From: Neoscytalidium dimidiatum
Lineage: Eukaryota > Ascomycota > Dothideomycetes > Botryosphaeriales > Botryosphaeriaceae
Reading direction: 5' to 3'
Length of the DNA stretch: 64,000 bases
Assembly (NCBI GenBank): GCA_037367355.1
Contig: CM074699.1
Location: forward strand, 620,001-684,000
How positions within the stretch are numbered: position 1 is the first letter of the stretch; the number at the start of each line of letters is the position of its first letter. The notes under the pieces were generated by a model. The model had not been told where the DNA came from. It did no database searches and was given only the letters and a program-made list of their open reading frames with translations. The position numbers were made by a program, and so were the translations under genes. This document shows, one piece after another, positions 1-11,160 of this stretch.

Positions 1-737
1 TGCGTCACCAAGAACCCACCTGGTTCCGCCCCTTCCTCCACCAGCGCATCGCGACGACCCGTCAACGGCAGTAGCGGCACTTTTCTTATCAGCAGACCTC
101 ACAACCTGGCTCATCCTATGTTTCATAAAGCGCAAGCCAATGCAGATTTTTCTATTCTTACGAGCAAGCCCCAGCGTAGATCGTGTATCCGTTCTCTCGG
201 GACCCTTTGACTCTCCACTCCCACATACGGAGGCAGCTCCAGCCCGCAGCTGCACATGCACATCTTGTAAGGTTTTGGCGAAGGCAATAAGGCAGTGCAC
301 AACTCATTGGTGGCTGTACAAAGGCACTTTTCCTCATCTGTCCTCTACCCCTGCTATCATTCCCATTTTGATGTGTTTCGAAATCACGTGTGCGGCGTAG
401 ACGAGCGCTTAAGCAGGGAAGCCACAATCACACCGCTCGCTGATTGCTCAGCGCGAGGTCTGTCTTCCCCATTCTCTGGGTTGAAGGAATCCTGCGGAGC
501 ACCTGAGGCATGGCTGAGCCTTGGGCATCCAGGGTGTCGTCCGCATTGCTCCGCCCCCTCGAAGGTCGAGCGTGCCGCAAAGACGCCATATTTTAGTAGG
601 ACTTCTTTCTTGCAGCCCCCATTCTTGAGAATCCTCATCGGCGACAAAGCATTTGCTCTCTTCTAAGACAACCATTTCATTTTTTTATCGATTATTCATA
701 CTTTCTATCCCCTTTTGGTACATTTCCTCCTGTCGAG
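1..737. other. Gene-free left edge and upstream region of the RING-like gene
   Basis: Only short overlapping frames with no family resemblance are seen. The last 80 bases are T/C-rich and lead to the start codon at 738, so this probably holds the promoter and 5' leader of the next gene. No clear TATA box was found. Confidence 0.4.
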
Positions 738-2077
738 ATGTCTCTCGGTCTATCGCAGAACGATATATACCGTGAGCTATATCGTATCATCGAACCAATC
801 AACCCCGATAAAGGGGGTTTTTCCTGTGTCGCATACGCACCATCGAAAAGAAGAAGATGCCGGAATGTCGTCAACCGCGGAAACGTGTCCGAATTTAACT
901 ACTTACTTCGCAACTTCACAGAAGTCGAGCTCAGAAACACCGAGGCCCGTGTAGAGAAGCTTCTCCATCTCGCGGAGCTTGGTCATTGTGCCGGCTTGCA
1001 CAGAAAAGAAAAGTACGAGGTCCAAAAAGTCGCTTTGCAATGGAACCATGAGATATCTGCCTGGCTCAGGCAGCGACGAGCCGTTCAGGATCAAAGCCCT
1101 CTTGTCTCCGAAAGCTCTCGGGGCCGTCTTTCTCCAAGCACTGCCTCTTCCACACAAGCGAGGTCGACAGGTTCCAATGCAAGCTGGACATACACTCCAT
1201 CGAGTCCTGCGCCTACTGTTATTCGGGAACGGTACAACACCACACGCAGTGAGGAGATCATCGAAACCGTGGAACGTACCTCAGGCCTCCAGTCTACCAG
1301 CCGCGAGCGCCGCGCGCGTCCCGTCCAAGTAGCACCCAGCCCAGCCTCTCAGATGAACCGGGCAGAAAGGCTGTCCTCTCCACCAAGGGCCGAATTCACG
1401 TTTACAGCACCACGACGGCCCGTGGCTGTCGTCGAGCCTCCCGCGCAGGAAACATCCCAGGACTTTACAAGAGTCTTTGCATCGAACCCTCGCCCACCTG
1501 CCGCTCGTGTTGGGCAAACCACCATCTCTACTCCGACCAGCTCCTCCTCAGCGCAACGTCCTTCAGCTCTTCCCGCAACCCCCCAACCAACAACAGCCAT
1601 GCCACCAACCGCAAACCCATCCTCTTCACCCTCACCGGTGGACTCCCCAATGCAGTCACCCACCTCCCCGGCCACACCACCACCACCACCACCGCCCCCA
1701 CAACCCCAACCATGCACCCAGCCCCACGCCCAGCGCAAGAGCACCGACGACGACTGCCCCATCTGCCAGTCCTCCCTGCGCACCAGCCCCCTCGCCGACC
1801 TCGTCTGGTGCAAGGCCCAATGCGGCACCAACTACCACCGGTCCTGCTGGTCGACCTGGGCGCGCGTCCGCTCCGCGTCCCAGCCCACCTCGCCGCTCAC
1901 GTGCGCGTTCTGCCGCGCGACCTGGGCGCCCGCGTGCCGCCACGACGAGGTCGCGCCGCCGGCCTACTCGTTCTGGGACGCCGCGGACGGTGGTGGCGTG
2001 GGCGACGGCCAGGAGAGCAGCCTCCTCCTCCTCCTCCCGTCGCTCTTCTCGCCGCGGAACCATGCCTGGACACTGTG

Positions 2078-2114
<37 letters not shown>

Positions 2115-2681
2115 GCCGCCGCCGCAGCCGCAGAAGAAGAAGATGATGATGATGGCGCGTCCTCGTCGCCGCTCCCGGCGCTCTTCGATCCCCGGCGGCA
2201 TGCTCGCCCGCTCCTTCGCGACCGCCGCGCTCGCGCAGACGTCCTCGCTGTCGACGATGCCGACGATGCGCCCGCCGCGCTGCGCGCTCTGTTCGACGAG
2301 CGCGCGCAAGCGCGGAGCCAGGCGTGGCGGTTGTGGGGTGCGGGTGCGGGTGCGGATGCGGATGCGGAGGACGCGGGGTTCGGCGTCTTGTTCGATGCGC
2401 GGAGGCATGTGCGGGGCGTCAGGGCGGAGCGGTGGATGGATGCGTCGGTGTTGGACGGCGAAGGGGAGGCACTGCTGGAGGGGCTCTTTGATGAAGACGC
2501 GAGGGGCGATGATGCGGCGGAAGGCGGGTTTGAGAGAGATGGGTGTCGGATGGTGTATGTGACTGTGTTATCGGATCCGGGAGAGGAGATGGTGGCGGCC
2601 GTGGGAGAGAAGGAGGCGCCGGCGGAGGAGGAGGGGCTGTGTGGAGGGTTGGTGAGGTGGGCTTTTGGGAGATGTGCTTGA
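738..2681 (+). CDS. RING-like zinc-finger protein with a low-complexity linker and repeated LFD-R-H C-terminal motif
   Basis: A single open frame of 647 residues. A conserved-looking N-terminal region (about 1-120) carries its own Cys/His residues (Cys29, Cys41, then His-Cys near 82). A Ser/Pro/Thr-rich linker follows (about 120-330, including a run of nine prolines). The RING-like finger has C340, C343, C358, C362, H367, C370, C389 and C392, in the order C-x2-C-x14-C-x3-C-x4-H-x2-C-x18-C-x2-C. RING fingers usually recruit E2 enzymes, so a ubiquitin ligase role is possible but is inference; the substrate is unknown. The C-terminal third is encoded by very GC-rich DNA and repeats an 'LF(D/S)xRxxA..LW' motif around a poly-Ser/Ala/Glu/Asp tract written by a (TCG)n run. 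No introns are needed. The start at 738 is the first in-frame ATG. Confidence 0.7.
2077..2114 (+). repeat. (TCG)n trinucleotide microsatellite inside coding DNA
   Basis: About twelve TCG units encode a poly-serine run in the RING-like protein, followed by poly-Ala and poly-Glu/Asp codons. Length is likely to vary between strains, changing the tract without shifting the frame. Confidence 0.9.
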
Positions 2682-3902
2682 GGGGCTGTGTTACCGCGTG
2701 TGGTGATTTGTGGGTGGTATCTTTTCTTTGGTTCTGTTGGGGTTCTATTATTTGGCCTTCCTTGCCTCCTTCTCCCTTCTTATTTTCCTTCCTCCTTTCG
2801 CTTGTCTCTTTTGTTACCCGCGTTGTCTCTGGGACGGAGTTTGGGGGTCTGGGCTTGAGATACCAGGATGAAATTTATGACTATATGGATGAAGCGATAG
2901 TGGAATTCATGGCCTAGCTTTTCTCTCCATTGCTGCAGGTACGAGGGCAGTGTGCATCAGCTCGGGGCCGTTGAAAGATCCCCCGTTGCTCCTGATACTA
3001 GATGGCGTGACAGCGATATTACGAACAAAGACAGCCAAGAGACACGTTTATGGTGCCAGCCGCCCCAGAGCTGCCAGAAATATTGTACTGCATAATGCCC
3101 ATTAGTGTGACGCGGTGAGTTCCGGTGCAGGATGCTGTTAATGAGTCAACGCTCAGACAAGATAAATGAATCCAATCAGGAATAGCATGGTCGCGGATGA
3201 TTTCACGCCAATGACCATATCGTCTATCTTTATCAGAGTGATACTTGCTTAGACAGCAGGAAGACCGAGGACTTATTCCTGCGCAGAAAGATCCAGAAAT
3301 AGAGACGATTCGGCAGTTGCGCAGGCATCCGGACGAATAACAAAGATGCGGCGGAGGAGAAGTCATGCAAGTCGCTTTATGAATATTCGCGGAAACACAG
3401 GTCATAATGGCATGCTTAGCGACTGCGCCTAGGGATTTCGCAGGGGCTATGATGAGTCGGCAGTCGGGTAGTGTTGATTTGGGGGCGGCTCAGTCGCGTT
3501 TTCGCGTTCCTCCGGGACGGAACAACGTTGATCCGGGGCAGCGGGCTCAGCGGGCGGTCACCCGCACAGTTCGGGGCGGCGCAAAGCTCGCTATCAAGTG
3601 CTGGAAAGCAGACTGCCTTTACAACGCTTTTCTGGTGCCTGCGCCTTTTGATGTTCCTGTCGCTGCCGCATCTGCGCTTGGCCACGCCCCCCAAACTAGT
3701 CTAGCGCGCCTCGCTCAGCAGTTGCAACCTAATCACCCGGCTCTCCTATTTAAAGCTACCGCCGTCCTTCGTTCTTCTTCCCTTTCCCTCTTTCTTCCAC
3801 CGTTTCCGACCGCGAGCGACCACAACTGCGTGACATCAACACCACGCCCTTATCCACGACTCCAATTAGCACAACACTCTACAACCAACACACTAAGCCA
3901 AA
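2682..3902. other. Intergenic region with the histone H4 promoter
   Basis: No supportable gene. Short frames on both strands show no family pattern. The right part (about 3560-3902) is the H4 promoter and leader, with a TATA-like element near 3747 and CT-rich DNA around 3775-3800. Confidence 0.5.
3747..3754 (+). promoter_or_regulatory. TATA-like box of histone H4
   Basis: TATTTAAA lies about 150 bases before the H4 start codon and is followed some 25-50 bases later by a pyrimidine-rich stretch typical of fungal transcription starts. Confidence 0.55.
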
Positions 3903-4526
<624 letters not shown>

Positions 4527-5100
4527 ACACCTTGTCCACGATGTCCTCACTCAACCGGCTCTCGTGCATCGTGTCGGCTCATATCTGGTTTCGGCGCTAC
4601 TGTCAATTTGGTCGGCAGATGGGTTTCGATGGGAGCGACTGCTGGTTTCTTCATGGGAAGGGTCTTTGCTGTGATTAAGGAACGGAACGGAGTTCATGGG
4701 TTATGCTGATTACTTGTTTGATACAATGGATATGACGGACATGGCGGCGCGAGCCAGCTTATCAATACACGATCCATCCGATTGAGAATCGCGTCCCTGT
4801 GCGTACTACAATGATTGTGTTTTGTTGTCGTGACACGATGCCCCTAAGCAGTGAGACGCGTGCATCGCCCAATGGTGGAGGGAGGGACCCACCGGCCGGC
4901 TATCATCAGACTGAGGGGCCGCGATCGGCAGCCCCCGCCAAAGCTTGCGTCCAGTCCTCCGGCTCGCGAAGGGCGCGATTTCAACACTTGAGCCGCCGAT
5001 GGCGTCACGTGTGGTGTATCGGGCGATGCGTAAGCCTGGCTTATAAGTTTCGTGCAGCCTCCGCATGCAAAAGTCAGACTTCAACAGCGTCTCTGCAGCC
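4527..5100. other. Intergenic: H4 3' region and promoter of the NmrA-like gene
   Basis: No gene seen. It contains the H4 downstream sequence and a GC-rich stretch before the next start codon. Short frames crossing it have no family features. Confidence 0.5.
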
Positions 5101-6206
5101 ATGGCGCCCCCGACTGAGAACGTGCTTGTCTTCGGTGCGACCGGTGTAATTGGGCGCTTCATCACCAAAGCACTGGTCAATGCTCAACCACCTTTTAAGC
5201 GCATTGGCATCTACACCTCTGCCAACACTGTAGCAACGAAGGCTGCGGAGATCCAATTGCTCAAGGATAAGGGCGTCGAGATTATTGTCGGTAGCTTCGA
5301 TGATGAGGCCAAAATTTTGGAGACATACAAAGGTTCTGGCCCACAATCTCTTTCCCCTTCCCCCACCTCTGCGCTGCTTGAGATCTGATCCGCCTTACGC
5401 TTTTATGCGCCGCGAATGCGAAGCTGACCATTCCCACAGGCTTTGACACCGTCGTCAGCGCCGTGGGCCGCAATGTCATTGCCGAGCAGATCAACCTGAT
5501 CAACCTCGCCGAACAGTCGCCCAGCATCAAGCGCTTCTTCCCGAGCGAGTACGGCACCGACATCAAGTACGGGCCACAGTCCGCCACCGAGAAACCGCAC
5601 CAGCAGAAGCTGAAGGTGCGCGCCTACCTTGAGTCCGATGCGGTCAAGCGGCTCGAGTACACGTACCTCGTGACTGGACCCTACTCGGACCTGTACATCG
5701 GAAAGAGCCCCGCCGACGAGATTGGTACCTTCGACGTCAAGGCGAAGCGGGCGGTGCTCCTGGGCGACGGCAATGGCAAGATCAGTCTGACCACGATGGA
5801 TGAGTGTGTTCATGTTGTGTTTTTTTTTTAAAAAAAAAAAAGTCTCCTGCTAATTCCAAACAGCGTCGGCACGCTCCTCGTGGCCGCCCTCCAGCATCCG
5901 GAAAACACGGCCAACCGTGCTCTGATCGTCAACTCATTCACCACCACGCCGAAGGAGATCCTGGCTGAGTACGAGCGCCAGACAGATGCCAAGTGGGATG
6001 TCTCTTACACGCCTTTGCCTCAGCTTGAGCGTGCGGAGCAGGAGGCTTGGGAGAAGGGCGTCCCATTCGCGGCCGGCTACACCTTGAGGAGGATCTGGAC
6101 GCAGGGCGGCACGCTTTACGAGAGCCGCGACAACGACCTGATCAAGGCGCCGCCGAGCGAGACGCTGCAATCGACTGTTGCAAAGGCTATCCAGGCCCAA
6201 CAGTAG
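5101..6206 (+). CDS. NmrA-like / isoflavone-reductase-like NAD(P)-binding protein
   Basis: join(5101..5332, 5440..5803, 5864..6206), 312 residues. The N-terminus has the Rossmann signature [10 protein letters not shown] right after the first strand, followed by a second strand ending 'IYTSAN'. The middle 'KRFFPSEYG' and '[11 protein letters not shown]' segments are typical of isoflavone-reductase-like/PCBER-type members of the NmrA-like family. These are soluble NAD(P)(H) reductases or redox sensors; the substrate is unknown. Both introns restore phase exactly (AAG|GCTTTGAC and GATGA|CGTCGG). Intron 2 contains a T10A12 palindrome. An in-frame ATG at 5065 would add 12 residues, but the ATG at 5101 sits directly before the first conserved strand and is preferred. 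The next gene downstream runs in the opposite direction. Confidence 0.9.
5820..5841. repeat. T10A12 self-complementary homopolymer palindrome (intronic)
   Basis: An uninterrupted run of T followed directly by A, lying within intron 2 of the NmrA-like gene. Two similar elements occur near 17414 and 43717. Confidence 0.9.
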
Positions 6207-6352
6207 CGCTCTGTAAGGCCATAAGATCGTTGCGCTAACCATGAGATTACTCTACGAATTGCACGCAGTTATGAATACCAGAATCTCCCCAAAAACTCAT
6301 ATTGCCCCATTTCATGGTGTATCCCATCAGAAGACCACTACCGGCAGGCCCA

Positions 6353-7770
6353 TCACGCCGGCTCGACCCCCCTCCCCAAAAAGGTCGACTCACCAAACTC
6401 CCGCTCCGCAAGCTGGAAAAGCGGCAATCCCATGACTGCAAAACACGTCAGCACATCCCCTCCAGGCAGCGATCCCCCCTTCCCAGACAAAAACCAGTCA
6501 CAGCTCTGAACGCTGCGCCCACCTTCCTCACTCAAATCCCCCACCGACAAACACCAACCAAAAAAGAAAAAGTAAAAAGAAAAAAAAAAAACCAAGAAAG
6601 GGAAAAACTTACAATACCCCCCTTCCCCACTCCCAATCGCCTCCCTCGTGCCCCTCGCCTCCGCCTCGCCCACGCGCACCAGCGGCACCCCCGTCCCCGC
6701 GCTGCTCGCCTCGGCCGCCATCTGCATCTGGCAGCACCGCTCCATCAGCACGAACCACGCGACCGCCGCCTCGACCGTCGCGCCCACCGTCAGCAGGCCG
6801 TGGTTGCCCAGGACGGCCGCTTTCTTCGGACCGAGCGCGGCGGCGATGCGCGCGCCTTCGTCGGGTGCGAGGACCACGCCGGCGAAGTTTCTACAAGGAG
6901 GGAGTGAGTGAGTGAGTGAAGAAAGATGGACGGGAGAGGGTTTTACGGGTAGAGCACGTGGTCGTCGTGGAAGATGCAGGCGTCTTGGTGCAGCGGGAGG
7001 ATGGTGCGGCCCGTGCCGCTGAAGGCGCGGCCGTAGGTGCTGTGCGCGTGCGCGGCGCAGGTCACGTCCGGGCGGGCGGCGTGGATGGCGTGGTGGATGG
7101 CGAAGGCGGCTGCGGGATGGCGGTGAGATGGATGGCTTTGGGTTGGAAAAGAGAAGAGAGAAGGGGGTTTGGTCTGGAGGCTGGATGTGGAGAGGTTATG
7201 TACGGACCGTAGTTCAGACGCCTGTTCTTGCCACCTTCGATGACTCTGCCGGACGCGTCGACGCGGATGAGGTCGTCGTCCTTGAGGAGGGAGAAGTGCA
7301 AGCCTGGTAACGTGTGTCTCAGCTTGAGTTGTCCTTCACGTTTCCCCTCCTGTGCTGCCTCAGTAATTCTTCTCTCACGCTCGCGCCCAATCACGAATGC
7401 AGCACCTCACGCTAACCCCATAATACCAAGCTCCTGGAAGTATATACGACAAAGATGACCAACCAAAAGGATTCACCCAGAACGTATCCCTTTCCACCGG
7501 ATCACGCAGCGTGATGTGTCCTGCAATCCCCTCTGCGAACCCCTGCGCCGCGAAGACGCGGAATGCCAGCGTCAGCCGATGCTTAAGGTACGCTCGCTCC
7601 TCCAAGCGCTGATCCTCGCTGAAGGACGGTGGGCCACTCGTTCCCCCAGACGAGTCTGGAACGAATTCGGATATTTTCTCGCCGGTCTGTGGGTCCACCG
7701 TTGTGCGCATGAAGCCACCGGACACGGCAACGAGATCGTCGCCTGGAGGCGTGTCGGCGGAGGGTGACAT
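6353..7770 (-). CDS. Class II aldolase/adducin-domain protein
   Basis: complement(join(6353..6435, 6613..6890, 6947..7109, 7208..7303, 7464..7770)), 308 residues. The class II aldolase/adducin fold is recognised from 'GHITLRDP', 'WVNPFGLHF', 'AAHAHSTYGRAF' and 'GNHGLLTVG'. The predicted Zn-binding histidines are H155, H157 and H219. Sugar-phosphate aldolases of this fold (such as L-fuculose-1-phosphate aldolase) use these plus a glutamate. Here the residue I align with that glutamate lies in 'LNYAAF' and is not Glu, so classic aldolase chemistry is uncertain. All four junctions restore phase and conserved sequence. The start at 7770 is chosen over an upstream in-frame ATG because it begins the usual acidic leader. 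It is convergent with the NmrA-like gene and its 5' end faces cyanide hydratase 1.6 kb away. Confidence 0.88.
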
Positions 7771-9344
7771 TTTGTAAGACACGCGAGTTTGTTGGAGGGT
7801 GATTGATTGGTTACAGAGTGCGGTGCGAGAATATTGATCTTTGCTTGTCACATGTTGATGTATGACAGCTGCCCCGCGGGGATGTAGCTGAGGGGTCGAT
7901 AAGCGGATGCAAGCAAGGACATAGGTGGGATAGGCACCGATCTTCTGGATTGAGGCGTCGGCTGGGGGGCATGCACTTCCGATTGGCTGCTGGGCGTGAT
8001 GATAGAACGCGATTAATGATCTTCTAATTAATCCAAATTGAAGAGAGTTTGATTATTATTTTTTTCTGCAGTGTTTGAAGTCTGGAGATACTTGACAGTT
8101 TGGATAGGTTTCGTTCGCAGGGGTTGAACTTACATTTTGGAAAGTGGGGGATTTATTTCCTGTTTGCGTAAGTCTCACTAGCTTCTAGGTTCCTGGGATT
8201 TTCCAAAGTCGAACTGCTGACATGCTTGATATCGAATGCTGACTGTCTGCTCTATTATGAGTGCTGCTATCAGGTCATACCTTTATGTTTCAGTTGTCCT
8301 CTTCAAAATGTAGTTGATGCGGAGAAGCCAGCCTTCATGAAATGATTAGAGGCCATTCAAGTCTAGGCCCATTTGAAATGCAACCTGCGAATTGGGGCTG
8401 GACGTAAATAGCCCCATATGCTTGCGTGTAATTGACATCAAGAGTATTTGCCAAAGTCTCTCTATGAAATAAGTCTGTAAAGTAAATCTCATTTTCCGGT
8501 GCCGCACTCAACAGCGTACTGCAAGCCGCGCAATACTCTCTGCCACCCCCTCATCTTCGGAACGTACCGTCCAAGGATGGGTCCAGCCAACGTTGGTCCC
8601 ATAATGTCGGAGGCAGTTCTCTGCTGCAGCAAGCTCGCAGAGCGTTGCAGTTAACTGACGTGTCGTATGATAGCCATCACTCCCATCCAATTGGACCCCG
8701 GTCTCATATGTGCACCTGATACACAACTATGTTGAAGCTCCAATATAATTCTCCACGGTGTGACGGAGACATTGCTGCTGATTCTCGTGTGTAACTCGGC
8801 GCTGCCGTGGCCACCGAGATCGGCAAACTGCCGTCGGCATCACCGGCATCTCCTGCCTCTACATTCGACGGCATTGTCGGCACCGCCACGTCTCAGTTAG
8901 TTAACATACTCGGCTCTAAGATCTGAGCTGATTGCTGCTGCTGCCGCATGACATCTAGTCTGTGCCCTAGGAACGCTTATTCACTCACTTTCCAATGTCA
9001 TTGGTGGGATGATGACCAGTAGGCCTCCCCACGGTAACGCTGTATGCTCCTCACGGAGCCCCGGCACTGCCTTATCGTACCACTTGGCTCGCAGACTACA
9101 GCAGGATAGATGCGTTTACCCTGCATGGTATGTCTTTTGCCGCATGCCGTTCGGGATTGCTCGGGCGAGAAGGCCGTGCGGGGGCTTGCCGGTCTCTCCA
9201 GTCACACTTCGCCGTCAGACGGATATATAAAGACGACACGAGGGCGTCGTGATCAACCATTCACCAAGAAAGCATATCTTCTCAGGTCCAAGGATATCTA
9301 GAATCATCCCGACATTGGCTGTTCAATCAACCACCACTTTCAAA
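7771..9344. other. Divergent intergenic region between class II aldolase and cyanide hydratase
   Basis: About 1.6 kb with no supportable gene. A 72-codon frame on the minus strand near 8508-8726 has no family resemblance. The right end carries the cyanide hydratase TATA box. The region can serve as promoter for both flanking genes. Confidence 0.5.
9224..9231 (+). promoter_or_regulatory. TATA box of cyanide hydratase
   Basis: TATATAAA about 115 bases before the start codon. A strong TATA box fits a highly inducible gene, as cyanide hydratase is known to be in several fungi. The inducible role is from the literature, not from this sequence. Confidence 0.65.
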
Positions 9345-10590
9345 ATGCCCATCACCAAGTACAAGGCAGCTGCGGTAACTATGACCATATTTCCAACAAT
9401 CAGAGCTACATGCTGATGGAGGATCAGGTCACTTCCGAGCCCGGATGGTTCGACCTTGAGGGGGGTGTCCAGAAAACCATCAACTTCATCAACGAAGCCG
9501 GACAGGCTGGCTGCAAGCTGGTCGCCTTCCCCGAAGTCTGTAGGTTCTACCAGTCTCCATAGCAATCCTTCTCCTCCTCTTACTAGAAACTTCACTAACC
9601 ACTCGTCCTACCCTAGGGATCCCTGGCTATCCGTACTGGATGTGGAAGGTGACCTACCAGCAATCTCTGCCCATGCTCAAGAAGTACCGCGAGAACTCGC
9701 TCCGCGTCGACTCCGAAGAGATGCGTCGGATCCGCCGCGCCGCCCGCGACAACCAAATCTACGTCTCGATGGGCTTCTCCGAGATCGACCACGCCACGCT
9801 CTACCTCGCGCAGGTGCTCATCGCCCCCGACGGCAGCGTCCTCAACCACCGCCGCAAGATCAAGCCCACCCACGTCGAGAAGCTCGTCTACGGCGACGGC
9901 GCCGGCGACACCTTCCAGTCCGTCACCGAGACCGAGCTGGGCCGCCTCGGCCAGCTCAACTGCTGGGAGAACATGAACCCGTTCCTCAAGTCCCTCAACG
10001 TCGCGCAGGGCGAGCAGGTCCACATCGCGGCGTGGCCGGTCTACCCGGGCAAGGAGACGCTCAAGTACCCGGACCCGGCCACCAACGTCGCGGACCCGGC
10101 CTCGGACCTGGTCACGCCCGCGTACGCGATCGAGACGGGCGCGTGGACGCTGGCGCCCTTCCAGCGGCTGAGCGTCGAAGGGCTCAGGAAGAACACGCCC
10201 GAGGGCGTCGAGCCCGAGACCGACCCGAGCACGTACAACGGCCACGCGCGCATCTACAAGCCCGACGGCACGCTGGTCGCCAAGCCCGACAAGGACTTCG
10301 ACGGCCTGCTCTTCGTCGACATCGACCTCGACGAGACCCACCTCACCAAGGTGCTCGCCGACTTCGGCGGCCACTACATGCGCCCCGACCTCATCCGCCT
10401 GCTGGTCGACACCCGCAGGAAGGAGCTCGTCACCGAGGCCGATCCGGATGGCGGCATCGCCACGTACTCGACGAGGGAGCGCTTGAATCTGGACCTCCCG
10501 CTTGACGCGCCGAAGGATCCGAAGAGGGGCCAGGTCGGTGTTGCGGGCGTTAAGAGGGAGGAGGAGAAGAAGAAGTATGCGGAGTTGTGA
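9345..10590 (+). CDS. CHY1: Cyanide hydratase (nitrilase superfamily)
   Basis: join(9345..9374, 9428..9539, 9617..10590), 371 residues. Cyanide hydratase (EC 4.2.1.66) converts HCN to formamide and protects fungi on cyanogenic plants. The nitrilase triad is visible: E46 in 'FPEVWIPGYP', a lysine in 'HRRKIKPTH' (K128 likely) and C163 in '[10 protein letters not shown]'. The sequence is the fungal cyanide-hydratase type rather than a general nitrilase: [20 protein letters not shown] at the start and 'GGHYMRPD' near the end. It also has the charged C-terminal tail found in spiral-forming members. Intron 1 follows a 30-nt first exon; intron 2 splits the Trp codon of 'EVWIP'. Length is normal, and the long GC-rich exon 3 shows no disruption. 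Confidence 0.96.
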
Positions 10591-10856
10591 AGGAAGACGA
10601 TAGTGATGCTTGTACCGGATGAGAGAAAATGACAAAAAAGGGATGTTTTCTTGTACGATATAGGGTGGGGTTGAGGACATTATCCACGCTCTTTATAGGA
10701 ATTCCAATTATTTCGAGGCCTCATTAAAATCACGGCACGTGTGGACCTGAAGCAATAGTCTCAGTATAAACGTCACCGTTTCTTTGTACGTCTACGGTCG
10801 GATAGCTGCTTCAACAGCCCACGAAAGTTGAAGGAGAAAAACAATATGCCTTTTGT

Positions 10857-11142
10857 CTCGAGCGCTATGCTAGAAGTAAGGAAGCCGTATGAAAAGTGAA
10901 TAAACCGCCCAGCTCTCTCGTGCCATGCCAGAATTAGAAATATCCGTGAGCAAAGTGAATAAGCCGCTCTCCGCTCGAGTGTCATGCTAAAAGTAAAAAA
11001 ATCTGTAGGCAAAGCGAATAGACTGCTCTGCTCTCGACTGCCATGTCAGAAGTGAAACGAATCCGTGAGCAAAGTCAATAAGTGCACTCGAGCGCGATGT
11101 CAGTGATTTGAGAATCCGTAAGAAAAGTCAATGGGCCGCCCA
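10857..11142. repeat. Five degenerate tandem repeats of about 54-59 bp
   Basis: Five copies share a core of CTCGAG, ATGYCAGAAGT, ATCCGTGAG and AAAGTGAATA. The ATG of each core falls at 10867, 10925, 10984, 11043 and 11097, giving spacings of 58, 59, 59 and 54. Copies differ at many positions, so the array is old. It lies just downstream of the stop codon of the coiled-coil gene on the minus strand, probably in its 3' untranslated or flanking DNA. No stable frame crosses all copies. Confidence 0.85.
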
Positions 11143-11160
11143 CCCTTGACGAAACCGCAA

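Noticed and set aside
1656..2408. 250-codon minus-strand frame opposite the RING-like gene
   Set aside because: Poly-Arg/poly-Ile product caused by the complement of the (TCG)n and (GAT)n repeats.
9613..10680. 355-codon minus-strand frame opposite cyanide hydratase
   Set aside because: A shadow of the strongly biased third-codon GC in the real gene; the real gene has family motifs throughout.
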